From an uncultured Bacilli bacterium (lineage in GTDB: Bacteria; Bacillota_I; Bacilli_A; RF39; UBA660): 13,343 nucleotides of DNA. Positions 1 to 6,670 of the stretch are shown here, in pieces. Within the stretch, counting starts at the first letter, position 1. Every line of letters starts with the position of its first letter. The stretch covers positions 1-13,343 of the forward strand of contig CAKPIH010000034.1 in the NCBI GenBank assembly GCA_934162325.1, in the 5' to 3' direction. A program made the position numbers and the translations under genes. The notes under the pieces are model-generated. The model saw only the letters and a list, made by a program, of their open reading frames with translations. It was not told where the DNA came from and searched no databases.

Positions 1-35
1 AATGACATGAAAATACCTTGGATTTTCATGAAAGG
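1..35 (+). repeat. Hairpin element, copy 1 (truncated by window start)
   Basis: A perfect 9-bp hairpin: arm CATGAAAAT (6-14), loop ACCTTGG (15-21), arm ATTTTCATG (22-30), flanked by AATGA and AAAGG. The same 35-nt layout recurs at 4809-4843. The only four differences between the copies are two paired positions that change together (A-T to T-A and T-A to G-C), so the fold is what is conserved. The second copy has another hairpin directly upstream whose 3' arm ends in AAATG. The first bases of this window could be the end of an equivalent hairpin. Both copies are also followed by TTACATAGA (55-63 here) and a purine-rich G-run (67-72 here), but no start codon follows it here. Function unknown. 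Confidence 0.75.
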
Positions 36-89
36 TAGTATTATTTTAATAAATTTACATAGAATAGAGAGGAAATATTTAAAAAATAC

Positions 90-118
90 TTGACTAATAT
101 TTTTAAAAATGATATATT
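90..118 (+). promoter_or_regulatory. Sigma-A promoter of the str operon
   Basis: TTGACT (90-95), a 17-nt spacer and TATATT (113-118), with TGA just before the -10 making it an extended -10 box. Transcription should start near G125, giving a leader of about 89 nt before rpsL. Confidence 0.75.
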
Positions 119-124
119 ATTGTT

Positions 125-213
125 GCTGGTATTTTTAGGTTTTGTCATGGACAAAACTTATATTAAATATAAAAAATGAAACACCAGGATATGTGTAAGA
201 AAGGAGTGAGAAA
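125..213 (+). promoter_or_regulatory. Folded 5' leader of rpsL (possible ribosomal-protein autoregulatory site)
   Basis: Three nested pairings can be drawn by eye. CTGGT (126-130) pairs with ACCAG (183-187) and closes a junction. Inside it, GTTTTGTC (139-146) pairs perfectly with GACAAAAC (150-157) over an ATG loop, and TTATAT (158-163) pairs with ATATAA (167-172) over TAA. The S12 ribosome binding site AAGGAG (202-207) lies just 3' of the junction. No T-tract follows, so it is not a terminator. str-operon leaders or intergenic regions are regulated by S7 or S12 in some bacteria; assigning that role here is inference. Confidence 0.45.
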
Positions 214-627
214 ATGCCTACAATTAACCAATTAACTAAGAAACCTAGAAGTAAGAAAGTAAGAAAGAGTAAATCTCCAGTATTATTAGTAGGAAAGAAT
301 AGTATTCAAAAGAAACAAACTGTACAAGTATCACCTCAAAAAAGAGGAGTATGTACAAGAGTTGGTACTACAACACCTAAGAAACCAAACTCAGCATTAA
401 GAAAATATGCCAGAGTTAGATTATCTAATGGTATGGAAGTTACTTGCTATATTCCAGGAATTGGACATAATTTACAAGAGCACAGCGTTGTTTTAATTAG
501 AGGTGGTAGAGTAAAAGACTTAATCGGTGTTAGATATCACATCATTAGAGGTACTTTAGATACTGCTGGAGTTCAAAATAGAAAACAAGGTAGAAGTAAA
601 TATGGTGCTAAAAGAGAAAAGAAATAA
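214..627 (+). CDS. rpsL: 30S ribosomal protein S12
   Basis: S12 sits at the decoding centre of the 30S subunit and helps control tRNA selection accuracy. The protein of 137 residues has the usual Firmicutes length, including the short insertion after residue 20 that Escherichia coli S12 lacks. The hallmark blocks are PQKRGVCTRV (41-50), PKKPNSALRK (55-64), GHNLQEHSV (84-92) and the basic tail QGRSKYGAKR. K56 and K101 correspond to the two classical streptomycin-site lysines. One oddity: the loop normally reading KDLPGVRYH is KDLIGVRYH, with I104 (codon ATC) in place of the highly conserved proline. The start follows AAGGAGTGAG at good spacing. It is the first gene of the rpsL-rpsG-fusA-tuf cluster, 40 nt ahead of rpsG. 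Confidence 0.98.
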   Translation: MPTINQLTKKPRSKKVRKSKSPVLLVGKNSIQKKQTVQVSPQKRGVCTRVGTTTPKKPNSALRKYARVRLSNGMEVTCYIPGIGHNLQEHSVVLIRGGRVKDLIGVRYHIIRGTLDTAGVQNRKQGRSKYGAKREKK

Positions 628-667
628 TTAAATAATAAATAATATTAATGGAAGGAGGATTTAGACT

Positions 668-1135
668 ATGAGAAAGAGAAGAGCAACTAAAAGAGATGTA
701 TTAGCGGATCCTATATATAATTCTAAAGTAGTTACTAAATTAGTTAACCACATTATGAAAGATGGTAAAAAAGGTACTGCACAAAACATTATATATGATG
801 CTTTTGATATAGTTAAAGAAAAGACTGGCGAAGAGGCTATGGTAGTATTTGAAAAGGCTATGAATAATATTAAACCTGCTCTTGAAGTTAAATCAAGAAG
901 AGTTGGTGGAGCTAACTACCAAGTACCAGTTGAAGTTAAACCTGATAGAGCTCAAGCTTTAGCATTTAGATGGCTAGCTCAATATGCAAGACTTAGAAAT
1001 GGTCATTCTATGGCTGAAAATCTTGCTAATGAAATTATTGATGCTTCAAATGGAACTGGTGCATCAGTTAAGAAGAAAGAAGATACACATAAGATGGCAG
1101 AAGCTAATAAAGCATTTGCTCATTATAGATGGTAA
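668..1135 (+). CDS. rpsG: 30S ribosomal protein S7
   Basis: S7 nucleates assembly of the 30S head by binding the 3' domain of 16S rRNA, and it lines the E site. The 155-residue product has the standard length. It opens with the family signature RKRRATKRDVLADP and contains the internal block NNIKPALEVKSRRVGGANYQ, the RWLAQYAR segment and the C-terminal AHYRW. A strong GGAAGGAGG ribosome binding site lies before the ATG, and spacing from rpsL (40 nt) and to fusA (41 nt) fits one transcript. In E. coli S7 is also the translational repressor of this operon; whether that applies here cannot be seen. Nothing irregular was found. Confidence 0.98.
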   Translation: MRKRRATKRDVLADPIYNSKVVTKLVNHIMKDGKKGTAQNIIYDAFDIVKEKTGEEAMVVFEKAMNNIKPALEVKSRRVGGANYQVPVEVKPDRAQALAFRWLAQYARLRNGHSMAENLANEIIDASNGTGASVKKKEDTHKMAEANKAFAHYRW

Positions 1136-1176
1136 TTATTACTGTAATAAATTAATAAATGAAAGGAAAATGAATT

Positions 1177-3249
1177 ATGGCTCGTGAAATAAGCTTAGAA
1201 CATACAAGAAATATTGGAATCATGGCCCATATTGATGCAGGTAAAACTACTTGTACTGAAAGAATATTGTTCCATACTCATAAGATACATAAAATCGGTG
1301 AAACACACGATGGTGCATCACAAATGGACTGGATGGAGCAAGAACAAGAGAGAGGTATTACTATTACTAGTGCCGCTACTACTGCATTCTGGAAGGGTTA
1401 TAGATTTAATATAATTGATACTCCAGGACACGTTGACTTTACTATTGAAGTTCAAAGAAGTCTTAGAGTACTTGATGGTGCTGTTTTACTTATTGATGCT
1501 CAAGCAGGTGTTGAACCTCAAAGTGAAACAGTATGGAGACAAGCAAATGAATATGGTGTACCTAGAATTATCTTTGCTAATAAGATGGATAAAATGGGAG
1601 CTGATTTCTATTTTAGTTTAGGTACTATTAAAGATAGATTAGGAGCAAATACTGCTGCTATGGAACTTCCTATTGGAGCTGAATCTGATTTTAATGGTGT
1701 AATTGATCTAGTTACTATGAAAGCATATCACTTTGATGGTAAACAAGCTGAAGATTATACTGAGATTGAGATTCCTGAAGATATGAAGGATAAAGCAGTA
1801 GAATATAGAAATATATTAATTGAAGCTGCTGCTGATTTTGATGAAGATTTAATGATGAAATATTTAGATGGTGAAGAAATAGGTGTAGAAGAACTTAAGA
1901 AAGCTATCAGAAAGGGTGTATTAAAGGCAGAATTCTTCCCTGTTATGTGTGGAACTGCTTTAGGTAATATGGGTATTAAGTTACTTCTTGATGCTGTTGT
2001 TGATTATTTACCTGCTCCTACTGATATTCCTTCTATTGAATGTACTGATCCTAAAGGAAATGTAGTACTTAGACATCCATCTGATTCTGAACCATTTACT
2101 GCATTAGCATTTAAGATTGCTACTGATCCATTCGTAGGAAGACTTACTTTCTTTAGAGTATATTCTGGTACTTTAAAGAGTGGTTCTTATGTACTTAACT
2201 CTACTAAAGATGTTAAGGAAAGAATTGGTAGAATACTACTAATGCATGCTAATCATAGAGAAGAGATTCCAGAAATATATGCTGGTGAAATTGGAGCTGC
2301 TGTAGGTCTTAAGAATACTACAACTGCTGATACTCTATGTGATGAGAAGAAACCTGTTATCATGAAAGGTATGGAATTCCCTGAACCTGTTATTACTCAG
2401 GCTGTTGAACCTAAAACTAAAGCAGACCAAGAAAAGATGGGTATTGCCCTTCAAAAACTTGCTGAAGAAGATCCAACATTTAGAATGCATACTGATCCTG
2501 AAACTGGTCAAACTACTATCTCTGGTATGGGTGAGTTACACCTTGATATTATCGTAGATAGAATGAGAAGAGAATTTAATGTTGAAGCTACTGTTGGTGC
2601 TCCAATGGTTGCTTATAGAGAAACTATTACACAAACTGGTGAGTGTGAAGGTAAACATATTAAACAATCTGGTGGACGTGGACAATATGGACATGTTTGG
2701 ATTAGATTTGAACCAAATCCTGAGAAAGGTTATGAATTTGTTGATAACATTGTTGGTGGTGTTGTTCCTCGTGAATACATCTCAGTTATCGATAAAGGAT
2801 TACAAGATGCTATGCAAACTGGTATTCTAGCAGGATACCCTATGGTAGATGTTAAGGCTACATTATTTGATGGATCATACCATGATGTAGACTCATCTGA
2901 AATGGCATTTAAGATTGCAGCATCACTTGCTTTAAAAGAAGCTAAAAACAAATGTAAACCTGTACTACTTGAACCAATAATGAAAGTAGTAGTTACTGCT
3001 CCAGATGAATATACTGGTGCTGTAATAGGTGACTTAACAGCAAGAAGAGGTAAACCACAAGGACAAGAATCAAGAGGAAATGCTATTGCATTTACTGCGA
3101 TGGTACCACTTGCTGAAATGTTTGGTTATGCTACTAGTTTAAGAAGTTCTACTCAAGGTAGAGGTAACTATGTAATGGAACTTGACCATTATGAAGAAGT
3201 TCCAAAATCAATTGCTGATGAAATCATCAAAAAAAATGGTGGAAATTAG
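1177..3249 (+). CDS. fusA: Translation elongation factor G
   Basis: EF-G is the GTPase that drives translocation of tRNA and mRNA on the ribosome and, with ribosome recycling factor, splits subunits. At 690 residues it is full length. GTPase motifs are in order: P-loop AHIDAGKT (17-24), switch I RGITIT (59-64), DTPGH (81-85) and NKMD (135-138), followed by domains II to V. The late blocks GGVVPREYI and SRGNAIAFTAMVPLAEMFGYATSLRS-type domain IV/V sequence are intact. The start follows AAAGGA after a 41-nt gap from rpsG. It ends in TAG. No terminator lies between it and tuf, so read-through into tuf is expected in addition to the tuf promoter. Confidence 0.98.
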   Translation: MAREISLEHTRNIGIMAHIDAGKTTCTERILFHTHKIHKIGETHDGASQMDWMEQEQERGITITSAATTAFWKGYRFNIIDTPGHVDFTIEVQRSLRVLDGAVLLIDAQAGVEPQSETVWRQANEYGVPRIIFANKMDKMGADFYFSLGTIKDRLGANTAAMELPIGAESDFNGVIDLVTMKAYHFDGKQAEDYTEIEIPEDMKDKAVEYRNILIEAAADFDEDLMMKYLDGEEIGVEELKKAIRKGVLKAEFFPVMCGTALGNMGIKLLLDAVVDYLPAPTDIPSIECTDPKGNVVLRHPSDSEPFTALAFKIATDPFVGRLTFFRVYSGTLKSGSYVLNSTKDVKERIGRILLMHANHREEIPEIYAGEIGAAVGLKNTTTADTLCDEKKPVIMKGMEFPEPVITQAVEPKTKADQEKMGIALQKLAEEDPTFRMHTDPETGQTTISGMGELHLDIIVDRMRREFNVEATVGAPMVAYRETITQTGECEGKHIKQSGGRGQYGHVWIRFEPNPEKGYEFVDNIVGGVVPREYISVIDKGLQDAMQTGILAGYPMVDVKATLFDGSYHDVDSSEMAFKIAASLALKEAKNKCKPVLLEPIMKVVVTAPDEYTGAVIGDLTARRGKPQGQESRGNAIAFTAMVPLAEMFGYATSLRSSTQGRGNYVMELDHYEEVPKSIADEIIKKNGGN

Positions 3250-3258
3250 TAAAAACAC

Positions 3259-3286
3259 TTGAAAAAATACAATAATATGATAAAAT
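3259..3286 (+). promoter_or_regulatory. Internal promoter for tuf
   Basis: TTGAAA (3259-3264), a 16-nt spacer and TAAAAT (3281-3286), with TGA preceding the -10 as an extended element. It lies in the 73-nt fusA-tuf gap and would start transcription near 3293, about 30 nt before the tuf ATG. A dedicated tuf promoter fits the high demand for EF-Tu. Confidence 0.6.
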
Positions 3287-3322
3287 ATATATTGTAATAT
3301 TAAAGAAAGAGAGGAAATTAAA

Positions 3323-4507
3323 ATGGCAAAAGCTAAATTTGATCGTTCAAAACCACACGTTAACATTGGTACAATTGGCCACGTTGACCATGGTAAAACA
3401 ACATTAACTGCCGCTATTACAAAAGTTTTAGCAGCTAAAGGCGGAGCTGAATTCATGGATTATGCAAATATCGATAAAGCTCCAGAAGAAAGAGAAAGAG
3501 GTATTACAATCAACACTGCACACGTTGAATACCAAACTGAAAAGAGACACTATGCTCACGTTGACTGTCCAGGACATGCAGACTATGTTAAAAACATGAT
3601 TACTGGTGCTGCTCAAATGGATGGAGCAATCCTAGTTATTGCTGCAACTGATGGTCCTATGGCTCAAACAAGAGAGCACATCTTACTTGCTAGACAAGTT
3701 GGTGTACCTAGAATGGTTGTATTCTTAAATAAATGTGATATGGTTGATGATGAAGAATTATTAGACCTAGTTGAAATGGAAGTAAGAGAATTACTTACTG
3801 AATATGGATTTGATGGAGACAATACTCCAATCATTAGAGGTTCTGCTCTTAAAGCTCTTGAAGGAGATCCTAAGTATGTTAAGGCTATTGAAGACTTAAT
3901 GGATGCTGTTGATGAATGGATTCCAACTCCTGAAAGAGATAATGACAAACCATTCTTAATGTCAATTGAAGACGTATTTACTATTACTGGTAGAGGAACA
4001 GTTGTTACTGGTAGAGTTGAAAGAGGACAATTAAAACTTAATGATGAAGTTGAAATCGTTGGTTTAAAAGATACTAAGAAAACAGTAGTTACTGGTATTG
4101 AAATGTTTAGAAAACAACTTGACTATGCTGAAGCTGGAGATAATGCTGGTGTATTATTAAGAGGAATCGACAGAAGTGAAGTTGAAAGAGGACAAGTTCT
4201 TGCTAAACCTGGAACAGTTCATCCACATAAAAAATTCAAAGCACAAGTTTATGTACTTTCTAAAGAAGAAGGTGGAAGACATACTCCATTCTTTACAAAC
4301 TACAGACCTCAATTCTATTTCAGAACTACTGACGTTACTGGTGTAGTTACATTACCAGAAGGAACTGAAATGGTTATGCCTGGTGACAATGTTACTATGA
4401 CAGTTGAATTAATTGCTCCAATCGCAGTTGAAAATGGTACTAAATTCTCTATTAGAGAAGGTGGACACACTGTTGGTGCTGGTTCAGTTACTGAAATTAT
4501 TGAATAA
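3323..4507 (+). CDS. tuf: Translation elongation factor Tu
   Basis: EF-Tu delivers aminoacyl-tRNA to the ribosomal A site as a GTP complex. The protein is 394 residues, the usual bacterial length. It carries GHVDHGKT (19-26), RGITIN in switch I, DCPGH (81-85), NKCD (136-139) and GSALKALEG for the G5 loop, followed by intact domains 2 and 3 ending in VGAGSVTEIIE. The ribosome binding site is AGAGAGGA. It closes the str operon and is followed at once by a strong terminator. No second tuf copy is present in this window. Confidence 0.98.
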   Translation: MAKAKFDRSKPHVNIGTIGHVDHGKTTLTAAITKVLAAKGGAEFMDYANIDKAPEERERGITINTAHVEYQTEKRHYAHVDCPGHADYVKNMITGAAQMDGAILVIAATDGPMAQTREHILLARQVGVPRMVVFLNKCDMVDDEELLDLVEMEVRELLTEYGFDGDNTPIIRGSALKALEGDPKYVKAIEDLMDAVDEWIPTPERDNDKPFLMSIEDVFTITGRGTVVTGRVERGQLKLNDEVEIVGLKDTKKTVVTGIEMFRKQLDYAEAGDNAGVLLRGIDRSEVERGQVLAKPGTVHPHKKFKAQVYVLSKEEGGRHTPFFTNYRPQFYFRTTDVTGVVTLPEGTEMVMPGDNVTMTVELIAPIAVENGTKFSIREGGHTVGAGSVTEIIE

Positions 4508-4515
4508 TTAAATTA

Positions 4516-4543
4516 AAGATACTCATTTGAGTGTCTTTTTTTT
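4516..4543 (+). terminator. Intrinsic terminator of the str operon
   Basis: AGATACTC (4517-4524) pairs with GAGTGTCT (4529-4536), with one G-U pair and an ATTT loop, followed by an eight-T run. It lies just after the tuf stop codon. Confidence 0.9.
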
Positions 4544-4552
4544 GCCATTTCA

Positions 4553-4609
4553 ACCTTAAGTAAACTTAATTTTTCTATGGTATGAACAAGCTTTGCTATC
4601 TTGCTCATA
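4553..4609. other. Two small inverted repeats, function not evident
   Basis: TTAAG (4554-4558 region) and CTTAA form a small hairpin followed by five Ts and could be a weak back-up terminator. After it, TATGAACAAG (4581-4590) faces CTTGCTCATA (4600-4609) around a nine-base loop. On the plus strand this helix has one A-C mismatch; on the minus strand the same position is a G-U pair, so the fold is continuous only in minus-strand RNA. No T-tract follows in that direction and no credible ORF is present. Confidence 0.35.
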
Positions 4610-4621
4610 TGGTTTTATGTT

Positions 4622-4650
4622 TTGACATTAAAACAATATTCTGCTATAAT
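4622..4650 (+). promoter_or_regulatory. Near-consensus promoter of a small RNA
   Basis: TTGACA (4622-4627) and TATAAT (4645-4650) are both perfect consensus hexamers at exactly 17 nt. TGC before the -10 makes it an extended box as well. It is the best promoter in the window, yet no ORF with a ribosome binding site begins within 200 nt. The predicted start is near 4657. Confidence 0.85.
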
Positions 4651-4656
4651 CAGTAG

Positions 4657-4748
4657 TGAAAAGAACTTGTATCACTGCCCGTTTAGGACGTTTGGAACAG
4701 GATATTTAATATCATTATCCTCAGTGACAAAGTTCTTTTCTTTCTTTT
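4657..4748 (+). ncRNA. Putative structured small RNA with built-in terminator
   Basis: From the predicted start, GAAAAGAACTT (4658-4668) pairs perfectly with AAGTTCTTTTC (4730-4740), which runs straight into a T-rich tail (4736-4748). The closing helix therefore doubles as the terminator. Inside it, TCACTG (4672-4677) pairs with CAGTGA (4722-4727), and AGGATA (4699-4704) pairs with TATCCT (4716-4721). The 4678-4698 segment contains the short direct repeat CGTTT and a possible small CGT/ACG hairpin. The RNA is about 90 nt and encodes no peptide with a ribosome binding site. It does not match, by eye, tmRNA, SRP RNA (no conserved tetraloop region), 6S (too short), tRNA or riboswitches I know. 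The class is unassigned. Confidence 0.65.
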
Positions 4749-4786
4749 AGGTATTCACTGTGAATATAATAGATATGGATGATATT

Positions 4787-4843
4787 CATTTCTAGACTAT
4801 AGGCTAGAAATGACATGAAATGACCTTGGCATTTCATGAAAGG
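4787..4843 (+). repeat. Tandem hairpins including element copy 2
   Basis: The first hairpin is CATTTCTAG (4787-4795), loop ACTATAGG, CTAGAAATG (4804-4812), a perfect 9-bp stem. One base later comes the second: CATGAAATG (4814-4822), loop ACCTTGG (4823-4829), CATTTCATG (4830-4838), then AAAGG. The second hairpin plus flanks (4809-4843) is the repeat of 1-35 with compensatory changes in the stem. The first loop offers AGG and the second CCT, so a short kissing contact is possible. The pair lies 70-125 nt ahead of the collagen-like gene and may be part of its leader. A candidate -10 TATAAT lies at 4765-4770, but its -35 is poor. Confidence 0.7.
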
Positions 4844-4884
4844 AGAAAGAATGTAAACGATAATAATTACTTAAATATTATTAT
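4839..4884 (+). promoter_or_regulatory. SD with start-stop codon pair, then AT-rich hairpin
   Basis: AAAGGAG (4839-4845) is a good ribosome binding site five bases ahead of ATG-TAA (4851-4856), a one-codon reading frame. Immediately after, ATAATAAT (4860-4867) pairs with ATTATTAT (4877-4884). The real start of the collagen-like gene is 56 nt further on with its own GGGAGG. A ribosome loading at the start-stop pair could in principle stall or re-initiate; this is inference and the match may be chance. Confidence 0.3.
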
Positions 4885-4912
4885 TACATAGATTATTATA
4901 GGGAGGGATAGT

Positions 4913-5470
4913 ATGAATCCTTATGATAAGATAGAAAGAGATAAGAAATGTATATGTAATCCTGTTATTATTGGGATGACTGGGCCTACGGGACCACAGG
5001 GTTTAATTGGTCCTACGGGACCTCAAGGAGAGAGGGGAGAGACTCCTAGTAGTAGTACTGAAGGGATATTCTTTGCTAGTTATAATGATACTAATGATGT
5101 AGAGGCAATGATTATTAATGAGACTTGGTTAGTACCAGAACCTAGTGAATATTTTATTGTTCCTAATAATACTGAAGTAGAAGTAGTACCAGGTATTTAT
5201 GAAATTGATTTATCAGGATATATTGATGGGGTAGATAATACTCATGGTGGTAGTTTTTATTTAGTAGATAGTACAGGAGCGGCAGTTAAAGATTTAACTT
5301 TTGAATTACTTCTTGGTGATATTAGTAAGATGTATTTTAGTAAGAATATTTTATTTAGATTTGAAGAAGATACGATACTTGAGGTTATGACTAATCTAAC
5401 GGGAGATATTAATACTTCTAATGTAGAAGTAAAAGATGTTACTTTACTTATGAAGAAAATACATGAATAA
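4913..5470 (+). CDS. Collagen-like repeat protein with BclA-type C-terminal domain
   Basis: The protein has 185 residues. After a short charged, cysteine-containing head (1-20; CIC at 13-15) it has eight uninterrupted Gly-X-Y triplets (residues 21-44, including GPTGPQG twice), then a beta-rich C-terminal region of about 135 residues. The phrase NNTEVEVVPGIYEIDLSGYI resembles the trimerising C1q/TNF-like tip of BclA-type exosporium and surface filaments. The collagen stretch is far shorter than in Bacillus anthracis BclA. No signal peptide or membrane segment is visible, as in BclA, whose export is not Sec-dependent. Likely a trimeric surface or spore-coat filament protein; phage fibres also carry such repeats, but no phage genes are near. 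The start is set by GGGAGGG six bases upstream, and it is a single-gene unit between a multi-hairpin leader and a terminator. Confidence 0.8.
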   Translation: MNPYDKIERDKKCICNPVIIGMTGPTGPQGLIGPTGPQGERGETPSSSTEGIFFASYNDTNDVEAMIINETWLVPEPSEYFIVPNNTEVEVVPGIYEIDLSGYIDGVDNTHGGSFYLVDSTGAAVKDLTFELLLGDISKMYFSKNILFRFEEDTILEVMTNLTGDINTSNVEVKDVTLLMKKIHE

Positions 5471-5495
5471 GGAGTACTTTAATGGTACTTTTTTT
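5469..5495 (+). terminator. Terminator after the collagen-like gene
   Basis: AGTAC (5473-5477) pairs with GTACT (5485-5489) and can extend outward through two G-U and two A-U pairs into the T-run (5489-5495). It overlaps the end of the stop codon. Confidence 0.75.
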
Positions 5496-5496
5496 C

Positions 5497-5525
5497 TTTA
5501 CTTTAATTGTTATATTTGATATAAT
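5497..5525 (+). promoter_or_regulatory. Promoter of tgt
   Basis: TTTACT (5497-5502), a 17-nt spacer and TATAAT (5520-5525), with TGA making an extended -10. Transcription would begin near 5532, leaving a leader of only about 16 nt. That leaves no room for a preQ1 riboswitch. Confidence 0.7.
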
Positions 5526-5547
5526 TAGTAAGAAATGAGGCGGTATT

Positions 5548-6660
5548 ATGAAAGTTAAATATACATTATTACATAAAGATAAAGATACTAAGGCTAGATA
5601 TGGAACGTTAGAGACTAATTATGGTAAGTTTGAGACTCCAATGTTTATGCCAGTAGGTACTCAGGCTACGGTTAAGACTCTTGATCCAGAAGAAATTAAA
5701 GAGATAGGAGCAGGTGTTATATTATCTAATACTTATCATTTATGGCTTAGACCAGGAGAAGATATTGTTGCTAAATCAGGAGGACTTCATAAGTTTATGA
5801 ATTATGATGGTCCTATTCTTACTGATTGTGGTGGTTTTCAGGTATTTAGTTTAGCTAAACCTAAAGATATTAGTGAAGAGGGAGTAGTGTTTAAGAGTCA
5901 TATTAATGGAGAGAGATTATTCTTGACACCTGAGAAGAGTATTGAGATTCAAAATAAATTAGATAGTGATATTGCTATGAGTTTTGATGAATGTCCTCCA
6001 TATCCTGTAACGCATGAATATATGAAGAATAGTGTTGAGAGAACTATTAGATGGGCTAAGAGAGGAAAGGCTGTTTTTAATAATCCTAATCAAAGTTTAT
6101 TTGGTATTGTACAGGGAGGAGAATTTGAAGATTTAAGAGAATGGTCTTGTAAAGAGACTGTTAAACTTGACTTTGATGGTTATTCTATTGGTGGTACTTC
6201 AGTAGGAGAAGATAAACCGACGATGTATAAGATGATTGAATATGGTATTAAATATTTACCAGAAGATAAACCTAGATATTTAATGGGAGTAGGAGAACCT
6301 ACTGATTTATTTGAAGGGGTAGAAAGAGGAGTAGATATGTTTGATTGTGTACTTCCTACTCGTCTTGCTAGACATGGTCATGCTTTTACTAGAGATGGTA
6401 AGATTAATTTAAGAAATGCTAAGTATAAAGAAGATTTTACTCCAGTAGATGAAAGTTGTGACTGCAAATGCTGTAAGAATTATACTAAGGCTTATATTAG
6501 ACATCTACTAGTAGCAGATGAGACTTTAGGTCAAAGACTTTTATCTATTCATAATTTAAGATTTTTAATTAGAATTATGGAAGAGATAAGAGAAGCTATT
6601 AAAGAAGATAGATTCTTAGAATTAAAAGAAGAATTTTATAATAATTATAAAAAGAAATAA
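5548..6660 (+). CDS. tgt: tRNA-guanine transglycosylase
   Basis: This enzyme exchanges guanine-34 in the anticodon of Asp, Asn, His and Tyr tRNAs for preQ1 (or queuine in some bacteria), the base-swap step of queuosine formation. It is 370 residues, as usual. Catalytic positions are present: D93 in TDCGGFQV, D147 in SFDECPPYP and the nucleophile D266 in MFDCVLPTR. The zinc site is C304, C306, C309 and H335, with the same spacing as the Zymomonas enzyme. The base-selectivity stretch, LAVG in preQ1-type E. coli and Zymomonas enzymes and LSGG in human, reads TSVG (217-220). GAGG lies before the ATG. No other queuosine genes are present here, so it stands alone. The LtaS-like gene starts 26 nt after it without an obvious terminator between. 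Confidence 0.96.
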   Translation: MKVKYTLLHKDKDTKARYGTLETNYGKFETPMFMPVGTQATVKTLDPEEIKEIGAGVILSNTYHLWLRPGEDIVAKSGGLHKFMNYDGPILTDCGGFQVFSLAKPKDISEEGVVFKSHINGERLFLTPEKSIEIQNKLDSDIAMSFDECPPYPVTHEYMKNSVERTIRWAKRGKAVFNNPNQSLFGIVQGGEFEDLREWSCKETVKLDFDGYSIGGTSVGEDKPTMYKMIEYGIKYLPEDKPRYLMGVGEPTDLFEGVERGVDMFDCVLPTRLARHGHAFTRDGKINLRNAKYKEDFTPVDESCDCKCCKNYTKAYIRHLLVADETLGQRLLSIHNLRFLIRIMEEIREAIKEDRFLELKEEFYNNYKKK

Positions 6661-6670
6661 TATACTTATT

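Noticed and set aside
29..94. A 21-codon ORF starting in hairpin copy 1 (ATGAAAGG...)
   Set aside because: No ribosome binding site and it overlaps the rpsL -35 box; the equivalent frame in copy 2 stops after six codons.
2730..2951. Minus-strand ORFs inside fusA, tuf, the LtaS-like gene and priA
   Set aside because: They lie antisense within strongly conserved genes, have no ribosome binding sites and are low-complexity shadows.
4582..4656. A 24-codon ORF starting at ATG 4582 before the small-RNA promoter
   Set aside because: No ribosome binding site, runs through the promoter, and the sequence is better explained as an inverted repeat.
4657..4748. 6S RNA, SRP RNA or preQ1 riboswitch as identity of the small RNA
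   Set aside because: Too short for 6S, lacks the SRP apical loop sequence, ends in its own terminator, and is separated from tgt by another gene with a terminator.
4820..4893. A 23-codon ORF through hairpin copy 2
   Set aside because: Starts inside the hairpin stem with no ribosome binding site, and the frame is not conserved in copy 1.
4981..5040. Short GPTGPQG-coding repeats as a CRISPR or tandem DNA repeat
   Set aside because: They are in frame and encode Gly-X-Y triplets of the collagen-like protein; spacing is coding, not repeat-spacer.
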